Below are positions 43,041 to 52,676 of a stretch of 64,000 nt of DNA, in pieces (position 1 is the stretch's first letter; every line of letters begins with the position of its first letter). A program made the translations under genes and the position numbers. The notes under the pieces are model-generated. The model had not been told where the DNA came from, ran no database searches, and saw only the letters and a program-made list of their open reading frames with translations. Location of the stretch: the NCBI RefSeq assembly GCF_001746365.1, contig NZ_MJAJ01000010.1:102474-166473 (forward strand). Reading direction: 5' to 3'. Source of the stretch: Streptomyces sp. LUP30 (GTDB taxonomy: Bacteria > Actinomycetota > Actinomycetes > Streptomycetales > Streptomycetaceae).

Positions 43041-43876
43041 CGCTTGGCTCCTGTTCACCTCGGTGGCGTGTGCGTCTCCCATCGAGGACGGGGTGCCTTC
43101 TCCCCGTCACGGGCAACTGGTCGTGTCGGACCGGAGTGGCTGGATCGCACGGACCCCGAAGAGCGCGGGCGACTCCGAGCGGTCCGTCAGGGCCGAGCGC
43201 GACGCATGGAGGCGGCGGACGCCTTCTCCCGTCCGTTCGTCTCGGTGACCCGTTCTCGCCGAGTACGCCGGCATCCACGTGCCGGCATCCACGTGCAACT
43301 CGTCCCTGTGGACACGGGCGCGGGTCCGGCACCAGAGGCAGGGCCGGTGCGCATTCATGCCGCTGATCTTCGCCGCCTCAACGCCCGCCGCGTGAAGACG
43401 TGACATGACGCCACGCCCCGCTTTTACCTCACATTTCCACTGTCTGCCGACGACAAGCCCCCCGCAACTGGACAGCCACACGCGAATCCTCGCCCTGTCG
43501 GCTCGTCAACCCTGCGCCGCCCGCGGCCCCTCACGTCCAGAAGCTCGGCCTTGAAGCGATACCCGCCCCCACCCAAAGAATCGGGGCGAATGCGGGGAGT
43601 TATGTGAAATCGAAAAAGTCAACACCCTTCCTGTAACTGGTCGGTGATATGTGGCAACGCGCCCGGAACCCTGCAATGCTGATATCGAGAGAAAACCCAC
43701 ACCGTGACCACATGAGAAGTGGTCGACGGTCAGGCCGCTTTGATCGGCCACATCTCACAGCCCAGCCCATCCGGACGCTCCGGCAAGTCCGGTTATCGCC
43801 TTGCCCTGGGCGGTCTCGGTGGACGGCAATCGGAGAATCATCAACAAACCTTCGTCTTAGGATCACGGAGTCCCCC
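43041..43876. other. long intergenic region between divergent genes, with a tandem repeat
   Basis: About 836 bases with no supportable gene. At 43267-43294 the 14-mer gccggcatccacgt occurs twice in direct tandem. The last 300 bases are less GC-rich than the surroundings (for example tatgtgaaatcgaaaaagtc near 43600) and probably contain the promoter of the M4 peptidase gene. Confidence 0.5.
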
Positions 43877-45073
43877 ATGACGAGCGTACTTCGAGTGAAC
43901 TGCGCGATTCCCCCGTACATCCTCGAGGAACTTCTGGAAAGCGACAACGTCGAGGTGCGGAAGGCGGCGCTGAACACGCTGCTCACCACTGCCCGCCTGA
44001 GGGGCGCGCGGACGGTTCTGGCAGCCTTCCCCGGCGCCGCCACGCCCGGGAACGGGCGCAGGACGGTCTTCGACTGCCGAAACGGCACGGATCTCGCCTT
44101 CGCGGTACTGGCCCGGTCCGAGGACGGCCCGCCGTCCTCGGACGGCGCCGCCAACCGGGCGTTCGACGCCCTCGGCAGGACTCGAGACTTCTACCAACGA
44201 GTGTTCGCCCGGAATTCCATCGATGGCCAGGGAATGCGCCTGGACGGCTACATCCACTACGACGAGAAGTACAACAACGCCTTCTGGGACGGGCGGGAAA
44301 TGTGCTTCGGCGACGGTGACGGAATCATCTTCTCCGATCTCACGGGCTCGCTTTCCGTGATCGCCCACGAATTGGCGCACGGAGTGACCGAGCACACCGC
44401 GGGACTCGTTTATCGCGACCAGTCCGGGGCTCTGAACGAGTCCATTTCCGACGTGTTCGGGACGCTGGTCGAGCAGTGGACGCTGAACCAGACGGCCGAT
44501 CAGGCGGACTGGCTCATCGGCCGCGAGGTCTTCACACCCATGGTTCAGAAGGACGCTCTGCGATCGATGAGGGCCCCTGGACACGCCTGGGCACGGGATC
44601 CGCAGCCCGACCACATGTCGAACTACGTGCACACGTCGGAGGACCACGGTGGGGTGCACTACAACTCCGGAATCCCGAACAAAGCCTTCTACCTGACGGC
44701 GGCAGCCATCGGCGGACACGCGTGGGAGGCCCCGGGAATGATCTGGTACGAATCGCTCAAGGCGTCCAACAGCGAGACGCGGTTCCAGGAATTCGCCGAC
44801 ACCACCTACCAGAAGGCAGGGGATCTCTACGAAGTCGGCGGCCTCCAGCAGCAGGCCGTGCTGGGCGCGTGGCAGCAGGTGGGCATCACCGTCACCGGGG
44901 TGCCGACCGGGATCGCGAGGGAACAGGGCCTCATGGTCGACGAGAACAGTGACGCGGGCCAGCAGGATTCCGTGGCGGCAGTGGCCAGGCGGGTTCAGGC
45001 GCTTGCGGGCCAGGTCCAGGAACTGAGCAACGACGTGGCCATGCTGAAGGGTGGTGTGACCAGCGGCCGTTGA
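43877..45073 (+). CDS. protealysin-like M4 neutral metallopeptidase
   Basis: A 398-residue zinc endopeptidase without a signal peptide. The short propeptide (CAIPPYILEELLESDNVEVR) has the IPPY motif typical of the protealysin branch, unlike long thermolysin propeptides. Zinc ligands are His164 and His168 in HELAHGVTEH and Glu188 in LNESISDVFG; the catalytic His lies in HGGVHYNSGIPN. After the peptidase domain a C-terminal tail of about 35 residues (SVAAVARRVQALAGQVQELS, then NDVAMLKGG) looks like a coiled coil, which is unusual for the family. GGAG precedes ATG 43877 by 7 nt. A probable inhibitor gene follows at 45128. Confidence 0.92.
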   Translation: MTSVLRVNCAIPPYILEELLESDNVEVRKAALNTLLTTARLRGARTVLAAFPGAATPGNGRRTVFDCRNGTDLAFAVLARSEDGPPSSDGAANRAFDALGRTRDFYQRVFARNSIDGQGMRLDGYIHYDEKYNNAFWDGREMCFGDGDGIIFSDLTGSLSVIAHELAHGVTEHTAGLVYRDQSGALNESISDVFGTLVEQWTLNQTADQADWLIGREVFTPMVQKDALRSMRAPGHAWARDPQPDHMSNYVHTSEDHGGVHYNSGIPNKAFYLTAAAIGGHAWEAPGMIWYESLKASNSETRFQEFADTTYQKAGDLYEVGGLQQQAVLGAWQQVGITVTGVPTGIAREQGLMVDENSDAGQQDSVAAVARRVQALAGQVQELSNDVAMLKGGVTSGR

Positions 45074-45127
45074 TCTGCTGCGCCCTCCGCCTTTCCGGCG
45101 GAGGGCGCTCGACGGCCGTGAGGTGCC

Positions 45128-45445
45128 ATGAAGATCACCCTGAGGACAGACGGCGGGCTGGCTGCCACAGTTCTCGCCGGCCTTCCGCCGCAGGTCCTGG
45201 ACACGGACACCCTGCCCCGAGGAGCCGCTGCCGAAATGCACCGCTTGGTGTCCGCAGCCGCCCGGTCGGTGGCGGAAGCGGAAGGGACCGGGGAGCCCTC
45301 CAGCCTCGCCAGGGACGCCATGAGCTACTCGATCACGGTTGAGGAGGGCGGCCACGCATCCGTCCTGGTGCAGTCGGACACGACCATGTCGACGGAGTTC
45401 GCGGCGCTGCTGCGACGGCTCAGGCAACATACCGCGCGGCAGTGA
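45128..45445 (+). CDS. emfourin-like M4 peptidase inhibitor
   Basis: A 105-residue small protein that matches the emfourin (M4in) pattern: MKITLRTDGGLAATVLAGLP at the start, LDTDTLPRGAAAEMHRLVSA in the middle and RDAMSYSITVEEGGHASVLV at the second half. Emfourins are slow, tight inhibitors of protealysin-type peptidases and are usually encoded beside them, exactly as here (54 nt after the peptidase, same strand). GAGGTG lies just before the ATG. It would keep the cytosolic protease silent until needed. Confidence 0.85.
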   Translation: MKITLRTDGGLAATVLAGLPPQVLDTDTLPRGAAAEMHRLVSAAARSVAEAEGTGEPSSLARDAMSYSITVEEGGHASVLVQSDTTMSTEFAALLRRLRQHTARQ

Positions 45446-45489
45446 CGGGTCTCCCGTCGAAGCGCTGATAGGGCTCGTTAAGGACCGGC

Positions 45490-45525
45490 AACCTGCGGAT
45501 CGTGCGTGAGCGCGATCCGCAGGTT
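45490..45525. terminator. hairpin terminator after the peptidase-inhibitor pair
   Basis: AACCTGCGGATCG (45490-45502) pairs with CGATCCGCAGGTT (45513-45525), a perfect 13-bp stem with a 10-nt loop. The remaining 45526-45802 shows no gene; only the ribosome site of the next gene is recognisable. Confidence 0.8.
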
Positions 45526-45802
45526 CGGCTTGTGTCGCGTTCCGCCACCGAGCTCGCCGACCTGCTGTCGCCGGTAGGCGGTCGGGGCCGGCAAGCCGGG
45601 GCGGCCTCTCGGTCAGGCCTCCACCACGCAGCGGCCCTGAGGCGATGAGCCCCAAGACGTCCTGCTTCAGGGGCCGGCATGGTGGCCCCACGCATAGCCG
45701 ACCCTCGAACTATGTCGCCCCGCCACATGTGCTCCTGACCTGCGTCTTCCTACCGTGTGCCGACACGTACCCGTCCCCACCGCACACGAGGAAGTGGCGT
45801 CC

Positions 45803-47212
45803 ATGGCATCAGCAACAACCGCTCCCCCACCCCCCGCCGGCCTCAAGCGCATCGTCGCCGCCAGCCTGATCGGCACCACCATCGAGTGGTACGACTTCTT
45901 CCTCTACGGCTCCGCCGCCGCCCTCGTCTTCAACAAGCTGTTCTTCCCGGACTCCGATCCGCTCGTCGGCACGCTCCTGTCGTTTCTGACCTACGCGGTC
46001 GGGTTCGCCGCGCGGCCGCTCGGGGCGCTCGTCTTCGGGCACTACGGGGACCGGCTCGGGCGCAGGAAACTCCTGGTGCTGAGCCTGCTGTTGATGGGCG
46101 GGGCGACCTTCGCGATCGGGCTGCTGCCGACCCATGCGACCGTCGGGGCCGCCGCGCCGGTGCTGCTGACCACGCTGCGCCTGATCCAGGGCTTCGCGCT
46201 CGGCGGCGAGTGGGGCGGGGCCGTTCTGCTGGTGTCCGAGCACGGAGACGCCCGGCGGCGCGGGTTCTGGGCCTCGTGGCCCCAGACCGGCGCGCCCGCG
46301 GGGCAGTTGCTCGCCTCCGGCGTGCTGTCCCTGCTGACCGCCCTGCTCTCGGACGCCGCGTTCGCGTCCTGGGGTTGGCGGATCCCCTTCCTGCTCTCCG
46401 GAGTGCTCGTGATCGTCGGCCTGTGGATCCGGCTGTCGGTCGACGAATCGCCCGTGTTCCGGCAGGCGTTGGCGCAGGCCGAGGCCCGCAGGACGGCGGC
46501 GACGGCGGCGACGGCGGCGACGGCGACGGCGGACACCGAGCAGTTGCCGCTGGTGTCCGTGCTGCGGCACCACTGGCGTGATGTGCTGGTGGCGATGGGC
46601 GCGCGCATGGCGGAGAACATCTCCTACTACGTCATCACCGCGTTCATCCTCGTGTACGCGACCACCTCGGCCGGGGTCTCCAAGCAGACCGCCCTCAACG
46701 CCGTGCTCGTCGCGTCCGCCGTGCACTTCGCGGTGATCCCCGCCTGGGGTGCGCTGTCCGACCGGATCGGGCGGCGGCCCGTGTACCTGGCCGGGGCGGT
46801 CGGCATCGGGCTCTGGATGTTCCCCTTCTTCTCGCTCGTCGACACCGGTGACTTCGGCAGCCTCGTGCTCGCCGTGACCGTGGGCCTGGTGCTGCACGGG
46901 GCGATGTACGCGCCGCAGGCGGCGTTCTTCTCCGAGATGTTCGCTACCCGGATGCGCTACTCCGGCGCGTCGATCGGCGCCCAGTTCGCCTCGGTCGCGG
47001 CGGGCGCCCCGGCCCCGCTCATCGCCACCGCCCTGCTCGCCGACTACGACAGCTCCACGCCGATCGCCCTGTACGTGATCGCCGCGGCCCTGTTGACGGT
47101 CGTGGCCGTGGGAGTCGCCAAGGAGACCCGGCATCGCGACCTGGCCGACGTCGGGGCCGCCACGGAACACCGGCCCGAGCAGGCTCCCGCCGCGGATGCG
47201 CGCGCCGTCTGA
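45803..47212 (+). CDS. MFS transporter, metabolite:H+ symporter (MHS) family
   Basis: A 469-residue permease with 12 predicted spans. MHS hallmarks are ASLIGTTIEWYDFFLYGSAA in TM1, RPLGALVFGHYGDRLGRRKL in the 2-3 loop and LRLIQGFALGGEWGGAVLLV in TM4. The central loop has an alanine/threonine repeat (RTAATAATAATATADTEQ) encoded by a gcggcgac microsatellite. ATG 45803 follows GAGGAAG. MHS carriers import organic acids and osmolytes. With the PucR regulator and 3-hydroxybutyrate dehydrogenase next to it, the substrate may be 3-hydroxybutyrate or a similar short acid. Confidence 0.92.
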   Translation: MASATTAPPPPAGLKRIVAASLIGTTIEWYDFFLYGSAAALVFNKLFFPDSDPLVGTLLSFLTYAVGFAARPLGALVFGHYGDRLGRRKLLVLSLLLMGGATFAIGLLPTHATVGAAAPVLLTTLRLIQGFALGGEWGGAVLLVSEHGDARRRGFWASWPQTGAPAGQLLASGVLSLLTALLSDAAFASWGWRIPFLLSGVLVIVGLWIRLSVDESPVFRQALAQAEARRTAATAATAATATADTEQLPLVSVLRHHWRDVLVAMGARMAENISYYVITAFILVYATTSAGVSKQTALNAVLVASAVHFAVIPAWGALSDRIGRRPVYLAGAVGIGLWMFPFFSLVDTGDFGSLVLAVTVGLVLHGAMYAPQAAFFSEMFATRMRYSGASIGAQFASVAAGAPAPLIATALLADYDSSTPIALYVIAAALLTVVAVGVAKETRHRDLADVGAATEHRPEQAPAADARAV

Positions 47213-47366
47213 TCCCACCCGGGCGCCCACCGGGCGTGCGCCTGCGTCCCGTTCCGCTCTCCCAGCCCCGCTCCCGCCCCCGTACGCCGCTCCAGCGTGC
47301 GGGGGCGTCGAGGCGAGGGCGGGGCCGGCTGTGCCGACGCCTTCGTGGCGGGTGGTCCGTCCGCGG

Positions 47367-49298
47367 TCAGTGCCGGGTCGGATCCGCCAACCGGTGCAGG
47401 CGCAGGGCCAGTTGGGTCTCCAGGGCACGGGCCGGGCTCTGCCAGTCGTCGCCCAGGAGCCGGCCGACGCGCTCCAGGCGCTGGGCCACCGTGTTGACGT
47501 GGACGTGGAGCGCGTCCTTGGTGCGGGCCGGGCTCATGCCGGAGGCGAAGTACGCGTCGAGGGTGCGGAGCAGGTCGGTGCCGCGCCGTTCGTCATAGGC
47601 GACGACCTTGCCTATGGTGCGGGCCACGAAGCCCGTGACATCGCGCTCGCCGGCCAGCAGCAGGCCCAGGAAGCCGAAGTCCTCGGCGGCCGCCCCGTCA
47701 CCGCGGCGGCCCAGCAGTCTCAGCGCGTCCAGGCACCGGCGGCCCTCCTCGTACCCGGCGACCACCGCGTCCGGCGCGGCGGCGAGGTCGCGCACCGGGC
47801 CGGACGCGCCCACCGTGACCGTCTCGTGGACGGCGTCGCCCAGGTGCAGCGCCGTACGGCGGGCCAGTTCCGTCGCGCTGTCGCCGGCTTCCAGCGGGAG
47901 CAGCAGGACGGTGCCGCCGTCGCGGGAGGAGGACAGGCCGTGCCGGGTGGCGGCCAGGTGGGAGGCGGCGGCCGACAGGCGGCGGCGGGCGGCCGCCTCG
48001 TGGTCGGCGTCGGGTGCGACCACGTCGAGGCGGGCGGCGAGCACGACGTGGGTCGCGTCGAGGTCGGCGCGCAGCCGGGCGGCGCGCTCGCGCAGCAGGC
48101 GCGGGTCGCGGTCGCGGGCGTCGAGCAGGTCGTCGAGGAGTTCGCCGCGCACACGCTGTTCGGCCTCTGCCGCGGATCGTCTGGCCAGCAGCAGCAGGGA
48201 GGTCACCATCGCGGCGCGTTCCAGCGTCAGCTGGTCGACCGGATCGAGTCCCGGATGGCCGCGCAGCACCAGCGCGCCGAGCAGTTCCCCGCCGGCCGCC
48301 ACGGCCGCGACCCAGTCGTCCCGGTGACGTACGGCGTGCCCTTCCGCGCGGGACGCCTCCAGGGCGTCGGCGGGCGCGCTGTCCGTGAACTCCACTGCTC
48401 CGTCGAGTACTTGGGAGACCGCGGCGGCCACGTCGTGGACCCCGCCACCGCGCAGGACCAGTTCGGCCAGCCGGTCGTGGACGTCGGAGGCGCGCTCGAT
48501 GACCGCGCTGCGGTCCCGGATGATCTCGTTGGCGCGCTCCAGACCGGCCAGCGCGGAGCGGGTCTCGGTGAGCAGGTTGGCGGTGTCGATGGCGGCCGCG
48601 GCGAGCGCCGCGAAGGAGCCCAGGAGGGCTATCTGCTCCCGTTCGAAGACCCGGGCGCGCCGGTCGGCGGCGAACAGCACGCCGATGACGTTCGGTCCCA
48701 GGGTGAGCGGCACGCCGAGGATCGCCACCAGGCCTTCGTCGCGCACGCCCGCGTCGATGGCCGCCGTGTGCCGGAAGCGGTCGTCGCGGAAGTAGTCGTC
48801 GGTCACGTACGGACGGGCCGTCTGGGCGACCAGACCGCCGAGCCCCTCCCCCATTCCGAGGCGCAGCTGCTGGAAACGGGCGGCGACGGAGCCCTCGGTG
48901 ACCCGCATGTAGGTGTCGCCCCTGGCCGGATCATTGAGGCTGAGGTAGGCGATGTCGGTGCCGAGCAGGGAGCGGGCCCGTTGCACGATCGCCTGCAGGA
49001 CGGCGTCCACGTCGCGCGGGCCGGCGAGGTCGTGGGCCGTCTCGAAGAGCGCCGAGAGCTCGGCCTCCCGGCGGCGCCGGCCCTCCAGTTCCGCGCGGAC
49101 CCGCAGCGCGAGCAGCCGGGCGTGTTCGAGTGCCGCGATCCGCTCGTCCGACCCTCCCTCTGCGCGGGCCAGCAGCACGGGCCGGTCATAGGCGTCGGCG
49201 GCCGCGCCGCGGGCGAGCAGTTCCAGGAACGGCGCGTCGGCGTCGTGGGCGGCGGTGCCGGGGGCCGTCACGGCTCCGTGCAGGTGATCGCGGGACAT
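47367..49298 (-). CDS. GAF-domain PucR-family transcriptional regulator
   Basis: A 643-residue regulator. A GAF domain occupies about residues 90-240 (DVDAVLQAIVQRARSLLGTD, GEGLGGLVAQTARPYVTDDY, VLFAADRRARVFEREQIALL). The C-terminal PucR helix-turn-helix is LLRTLDAYFASGMSPARTKD, then ALHVHVNTVAQRLERVGRLL. The middle has the GGDEF-like fold common to the CdaR/PucR group. ATG 49298 has GAGGAA 9 nt upstream. It is flanked by the MHS transporter and the dehydrogenase, and probably activates them in response to a carboxylic acid sensed by the GAF domain. Confidence 0.92.
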   Translation of the reverse strand: MSRDHLHGAVTAPGTAAHDADAPFLELLARGAAADAYDRPVLLARAEGGSDERIAALEHARLLALRVRAELEGRRRREAELSALFETAHDLAGPRDVDAVLQAIVQRARSLLGTDIAYLSLNDPARGDTYMRVTEGSVAARFQQLRLGMGEGLGGLVAQTARPYVTDDYFRDDRFRHTAAIDAGVRDEGLVAILGVPLTLGPNVIGVLFAADRRARVFEREQIALLGSFAALAAAAIDTANLLTETRSALAGLERANEIIRDRSAVIERASDVHDRLAELVLRGGGVHDVAAAVSQVLDGAVEFTDSAPADALEASRAEGHAVRHRDDWVAAVAAGGELLGALVLRGHPGLDPVDQLTLERAAMVTSLLLLARRSAAEAEQRVRGELLDDLLDARDRDPRLLRERAARLRADLDATHVVLAARLDVVAPDADHEAAARRRLSAAASHLAATRHGLSSSRDGGTVLLLPLEAGDSATELARRTALHLGDAVHETVTVGASGPVRDLAAAPDAVVAGYEEGRRCLDALRLLGRRGDGAAAEDFGFLGLLLAGERDVTGFVARTIGKVVAYDERRGTDLLRTLDAYFASGMSPARTKDALHVHVNTVAQRLERVGRLLGDDWQSPARALETQLALRLHRLADPTRH

Positions 49299-49374
49299 GG
49301 TCACAGGATTCCTCATCACCCGGCCGGCCCGTCAGCCCTGTGGAAAACTCCGCGGGCGCGGTCGGCGGGCACGC

Positions 49375-50178
49375 TCAGTGCGCCGTCCAGCCGCCGTCCA
49401 GGACCAGTGAGGCGCCCGTGACGAAGGAAGCCTGGGGGCCGCACAGATAGGCGACGGCCTCGGCGACCTCGTCCGGTTCGATGAGCCGTTTGACGGCGCT
49501 GTCGCGCAGCAGGACCTCGGCCAGCACGCGTTCCTCGGGAATGCCGTGCGTCCGCGCCTGGTCGGCGAGCTGTCGTTCGACGAGCGGGGTGCGCACATAG
49601 GCGGGGTTGACGCAGTTGGAGGTCACGCCGTGAGGCGCGCCCTCGAGCGCGGCGGTCTTGGACAGCCCCTCGAGTCCGTGCTTGGCCGCCACGTACGCCG
49701 ACTTGTAGGCGGAGGCCCGCAGCCCGTGGACGGACGACACGTTGACGATGCGGCCCCACCCCTGCCCGTACATGTGGGGCAGGGCGCCGCGGATGAGCCG
49801 GAAGGGCGCCTCCAGCATCACGGTGAGCACCGTGTGGAAGACGTCCGGCGGGAAGTCCTCCAGGGGGGCTACCCGTTGCAGTCCGGCATTGTTGACCAGG
49901 ACGTCGGTCCCGGCGGCGGCCTGCTCGGCGGCGTCCAGGTCGGTGAGGTCCAGGGCGTACGGCTCGACCGAGCCGGGCAGTCCGACGGCGCTCTCGATGA
50001 GCCTCGCCAGACCCGCCTCGTCCCGGTCGACGGCCCGTACCTCGGCCCCGGCTGCCGCGAGGCGCACCGCACAGGCGCGTCCGATGCCGCCGGCGGCGCC
50101 GGTGACGAGGGCGGTGCGACCTCCGAGGTCGAGCGAGGGTGCGGCGGGGCCGAAGGCGGCGACCTGGGGCGAAGTCAT
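49375..50178 (-). CDS. 3-hydroxybutyrate dehydrogenase (SDR)
   Basis: A 267-residue SDR that interconverts 3-hydroxybutyrate and acetoacetate with NAD(H), linking stored polyhydroxybutyrate or imported acid to central metabolism. Motifs: ALVTGAAGGIGRACAVRLAA, VLVNNAGLQRVAPLEDFP (the LQ after NNAG is typical of BDH), IVNVSSVHGLRASAYKSAYV and AAKHGLEGLSKTAALE, then CVNPAYVRTPLVERQLADQA. TAGGGT lies 6 nt before ATG 50178, suggesting a leaderless mRNA. It precedes the PucR regulator on the same strand by 76 nt. Confidence 0.9.
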   Translation of the reverse strand: MTSPQVAAFGPAAPSLDLGGRTALVTGAAGGIGRACAVRLAAAGAEVRAVDRDEAGLARLIESAVGLPGSVEPYALDLTDLDAAEQAAAGTDVLVNNAGLQRVAPLEDFPPDVFHTVLTVMLEAPFRLIRGALPHMYGQGWGRIVNVSSVHGLRASAYKSAYVAAKHGLEGLSKTAALEGAPHGVTSNCVNPAYVRTPLVERQLADQARTHGIPEERVLAEVLLRDSAVKRLIEPDEVAEAVAYLCGPQASFVTGASLVLDGGWTAH

Positions 50179-50232
50179 GCTTCGACCCTAGGCAGAGGTC
50201 GACCCCCGCCCTATGTGGTCACCGCCCACAGT

Positions 50233-50712
50233 TCACTGGGATGCCGTGGTCTCGAACCACGTGGGTTCGTCGGAGAGCGCCTGCTTGATGCGGAACACCT
50301 GCCGTTCGCGCATCGGCGGCAGGGCGTCCAACTCGAACCAGCCCACGGCGACGGACTCGTCGTCGTTGACGCGTGCCTCGCCCCCGACGGCCCGGCAGCG
50401 GAAGGTGACGTCCATGAACTGGCACTCGTCACCGTTCGGATACTCCACACGCCTCCCCGCGCGCACCAGGACGACGCGTTCGGGGACGCAGTGCACGCCC
50501 GCCTCCTCGTAGACCTCGCGGACCGCGCAGTCGGCGGGCTGCTCGCCGGGGTCCGGGATGCCGCTGATCACGGTCCACTGACGGTTGTCCGCGCGCTGTC
50601 CCAGCAGCACCCGCCCCTCGTCGTCGAAGACGACGGCGCTGACGCCGGGAAGCCAGAGCAGGTGATGTCCCGCGGAGGCCCGGATCTCGGTGATGAAGTC
50701 AGGAGTCGGCAT
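50233..50712 (-). CDS. NUDIX hydrolase
   Basis: A 159-residue Mg-dependent pyrophosphohydrolase. The Nudix box is complete: GIPDPGEQPADCAVREVYEE followed by AGV (G-x5-E-x7-REVYEEAG). The LPGVSAVVFDDEGRVLLGQR strand and QWTVISG precede it as usual. The substrate class is undetermined. TAGGGT followed by 6 nt then ATG 50712 suggests leaderless transcription. Adjacent to BDH on the same strand but with its own promoter. Confidence 0.92.
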   Translation of the reverse strand: MPTPDFITEIRASAGHHLLWLPGVSAVVFDDEGRVLLGQRADNRQWTVISGIPDPGEQPADCAVREVYEEAGVHCVPERVVLVRAGRRVEYPNGDECQFMDVTFRCRAVGGEARVNDDESVAVGWFELDALPPMRERQVFRIKQALSDEPTWFETTASQ

Positions 50713-50738
50713 GATCCGACCCTATCCGGGTGGGCCGG

Positions 50739-52349
50739 CTAGCTCGCCGGGTTCCGCCGGGTCCGCACGCCGGCGGCGACCGCCCATCCCAGGCCGCCCG
50801 CCGCGACGAGCACCAGGAGCATCTCGGGCAGGATCCCGAGCTTGGTGGCCGGCGTCTCCGAGGAGCGGAGCGGCACCTTCTGCACCAGGGAGTCCGCGAC
50901 GAACATGCCGGTCTTCTGGGTGATCTTCCCGTCGGGCATGATGATCGCGCTGACCCCGCTGGTCACGGGCACCGTGACGGTCCGGCTGTGCTCGACGGCG
51001 CGGACCCGGGACATGGCGAGCTGCTGGTAGGTCATCTCGCTGCGGTCGAAGGTGGCGTTGTTGCTGGGCACGGAGATCAGCTGGGCGCCGTCGGTGACCT
51101 CGGAGCGCACGGCCCAGTCGAACGCGGCCTCGTAGCAGGTGACCAGGCCGACCTTGGCCCGGTCCATGGCGAACACGCCCGGCTTGGTGCCCCGGCTGAA
51201 GTCCTTGCGGACCATCGACGTCCAGTCGCTGTTGATCGCTCCGATGAGGGAGCGCATCGGCAGGTACTCGCCGAACGGCTGGACCTGGCGCTTGTCATAC
51301 GTCTGGGTGGGTCCCTCGACCGGGTCCCACAGGATCTGCTCGTTGTAGAGCTTGCCGTGGCGCTCGACGACTCCGCCGACCGAGATGGGCACGCCGATCG
51401 CCTTGGCCGCGCGGTCGATGACGACGGCGGCGTCGGCGTTGGCGAAGGGGTCGATGTCGGAGGAGTTCTCGGGCCACAGCACGAAGTCGGGCCGGGGCTC
51501 CTTGCCCGCCGCGACCTCGGCGGCCAGGCGCTCCGTCTCGCGCGCGTGGTAGTCGAGCACGGCCCGGCGCTGGGCGTTGAACTCCAGGCCGAGCCGGGGG
51601 ACGTTGCCCTGGACGAGGGCGACCGTCGCGGTGCCGTCCTCGGCCTTGTCGCTGACCAGCGTGCGGGCGGCCACGGCCGCCACGACGGGGACGGCCATGC
51701 TGAGCAGGGCGACGGCGGCCGCCGACCGACGTACCTCGCCCGAGCGCCGCCGGTCCAGGACGAGACGCACGATCTCGTAGAGGCCGAACCCGCACAGGAC
51801 GACCGCGAAGCCGAGCACGGGGGTGCCGCCGAGCGCGGCGAGCGGCAGGAAGACGCCGTCGGCCTGGCCGAAGGCGATCTTGCCCCAGGGGAAGCCGCCG
51901 AACGGCGCACGCGCGCGTGCCGCCTCGCCGGCGGTCCAGAGCGCCGCCGCCCACACCGGCCAGGCCGGAAGCCTGGAGACGGCGGCGATGCCCACGCCGA
52001 CCAGTGCGATGAAGACCGCCTCGATGGCCACCAGGGCGAGCCAGGGGCCGGGTCCGACCTCCACACCCGTCCACACCAGCAGCGGCAGCAGGAAGCCGAG
52101 GCCGAAGAGGTAGCCCAGGCCGAAGGCCGCCTTCCAGCCGCGCCCGCGCAGCACCCAGCCGAAGACGGCGAAGGCCGGCAGCGCCAGCCACCACAGGGTG
52201 CGCGGCGGGAAGCTGACGTAGAGCAGCACTCCGGAGAGTGCCGCTGCGGCGGCCGGGACGAGACGCAGGAGCCGCCCGCCGCGCGTGGCGGGCGCGGTCG
52301 AAGGCTCCAGCTGGTCCGGCTGGCCCACGGAAGTTGCGGTGACGGTCAC
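50739..52349 (-). CDS. lnt: apolipoprotein N-acyltransferase
   Basis: A 536-residue membrane enzyme that adds the third acyl chain to lipoproteins. About six to eight N-terminal spans are followed by an extracytoplasmic nitrilase-like domain with the triad Glu (WPENSSDID), Lys (YDKRQVQPFGEYLPM) and Cys (LVTCYEAAFDW), and a final C-terminal span. GTG 52349 fits MTVTATSVG; TACACT lies 6 nt before it, so the transcript is probably leaderless. It lies alone with NUDIX downstream. Confidence 0.93.
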   Translation of the reverse strand: MTVTATSVGQPDQLEPSTAPATRGGRLLRLVPAAAAALSGVLLYVSFPPRTLWWLALPAFAVFGWVLRGRGWKAAFGLGYLFGLGFLLPLLVWTGVEVGPGPWLALVAIEAVFIALVGVGIAAVSRLPAWPVWAAALWTAGEAARARAPFGGFPWGKIAFGQADGVFLPLAALGGTPVLGFAVVLCGFGLYEIVRLVLDRRRSGEVRRSAAAVALLSMAVPVVAAVAARTLVSDKAEDGTATVALVQGNVPRLGLEFNAQRRAVLDYHARETERLAAEVAAGKEPRPDFVLWPENSSDIDPFANADAAVVIDRAAKAIGVPISVGGVVERHGKLYNEQILWDPVEGPTQTYDKRQVQPFGEYLPMRSLIGAINSDWTSMVRKDFSRGTKPGVFAMDRAKVGLVTCYEAAFDWAVRSEVTDGAQLISVPSNNATFDRSEMTYQQLAMSRVRAVEHSRTVTVPVTSGVSAIIMPDGKITQKTGMFVADSLVQKVPLRSSETPATKLGILPEMLLVLVAAGGLGWAVAAGVRTRRNPAS

Positions 52350-52676
52350 TCCGGGAGTGTACGGCGGGTGACCTTTTGGCCGACAGCGCGGTCTGAGGGG
52401 CGGACCGACCGGCCCCTCGCCCTCGTCCGGTCCCGGGCTTGGCGCTCTCGTGCGCCCGCCGACCGCCGGGCGCGCGCTGGCGTGGCGGTGGTCGTACAAC
52501 CCGGCGCAAGTCATCCACAAACCGCCCATCAGCCGTTACGGTGAGGCAGAGCTCCGGTCGCGCGCGAGCGGCCGGGGTCCGTCACGGTTCAGGTCCGTCA
52601 CGGGTTCAGGCTCACGGTCGGGGGGCGACCGGGTTCGGGGGGCGGGGTGGGTTCCACAGGGGCGACGTCTGCCGGC
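52350..52676. other. intergenic region between divergent lnt and the O-antigen-ligase-like gene
   Basis: No gene supported. It holds the lnt -10 (52356-52361, minus strand) and an imperfect direct repeat ggtccgtcacggttca/ggtccgtcacgggttca around 52577-52609. Confidence 0.5.
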
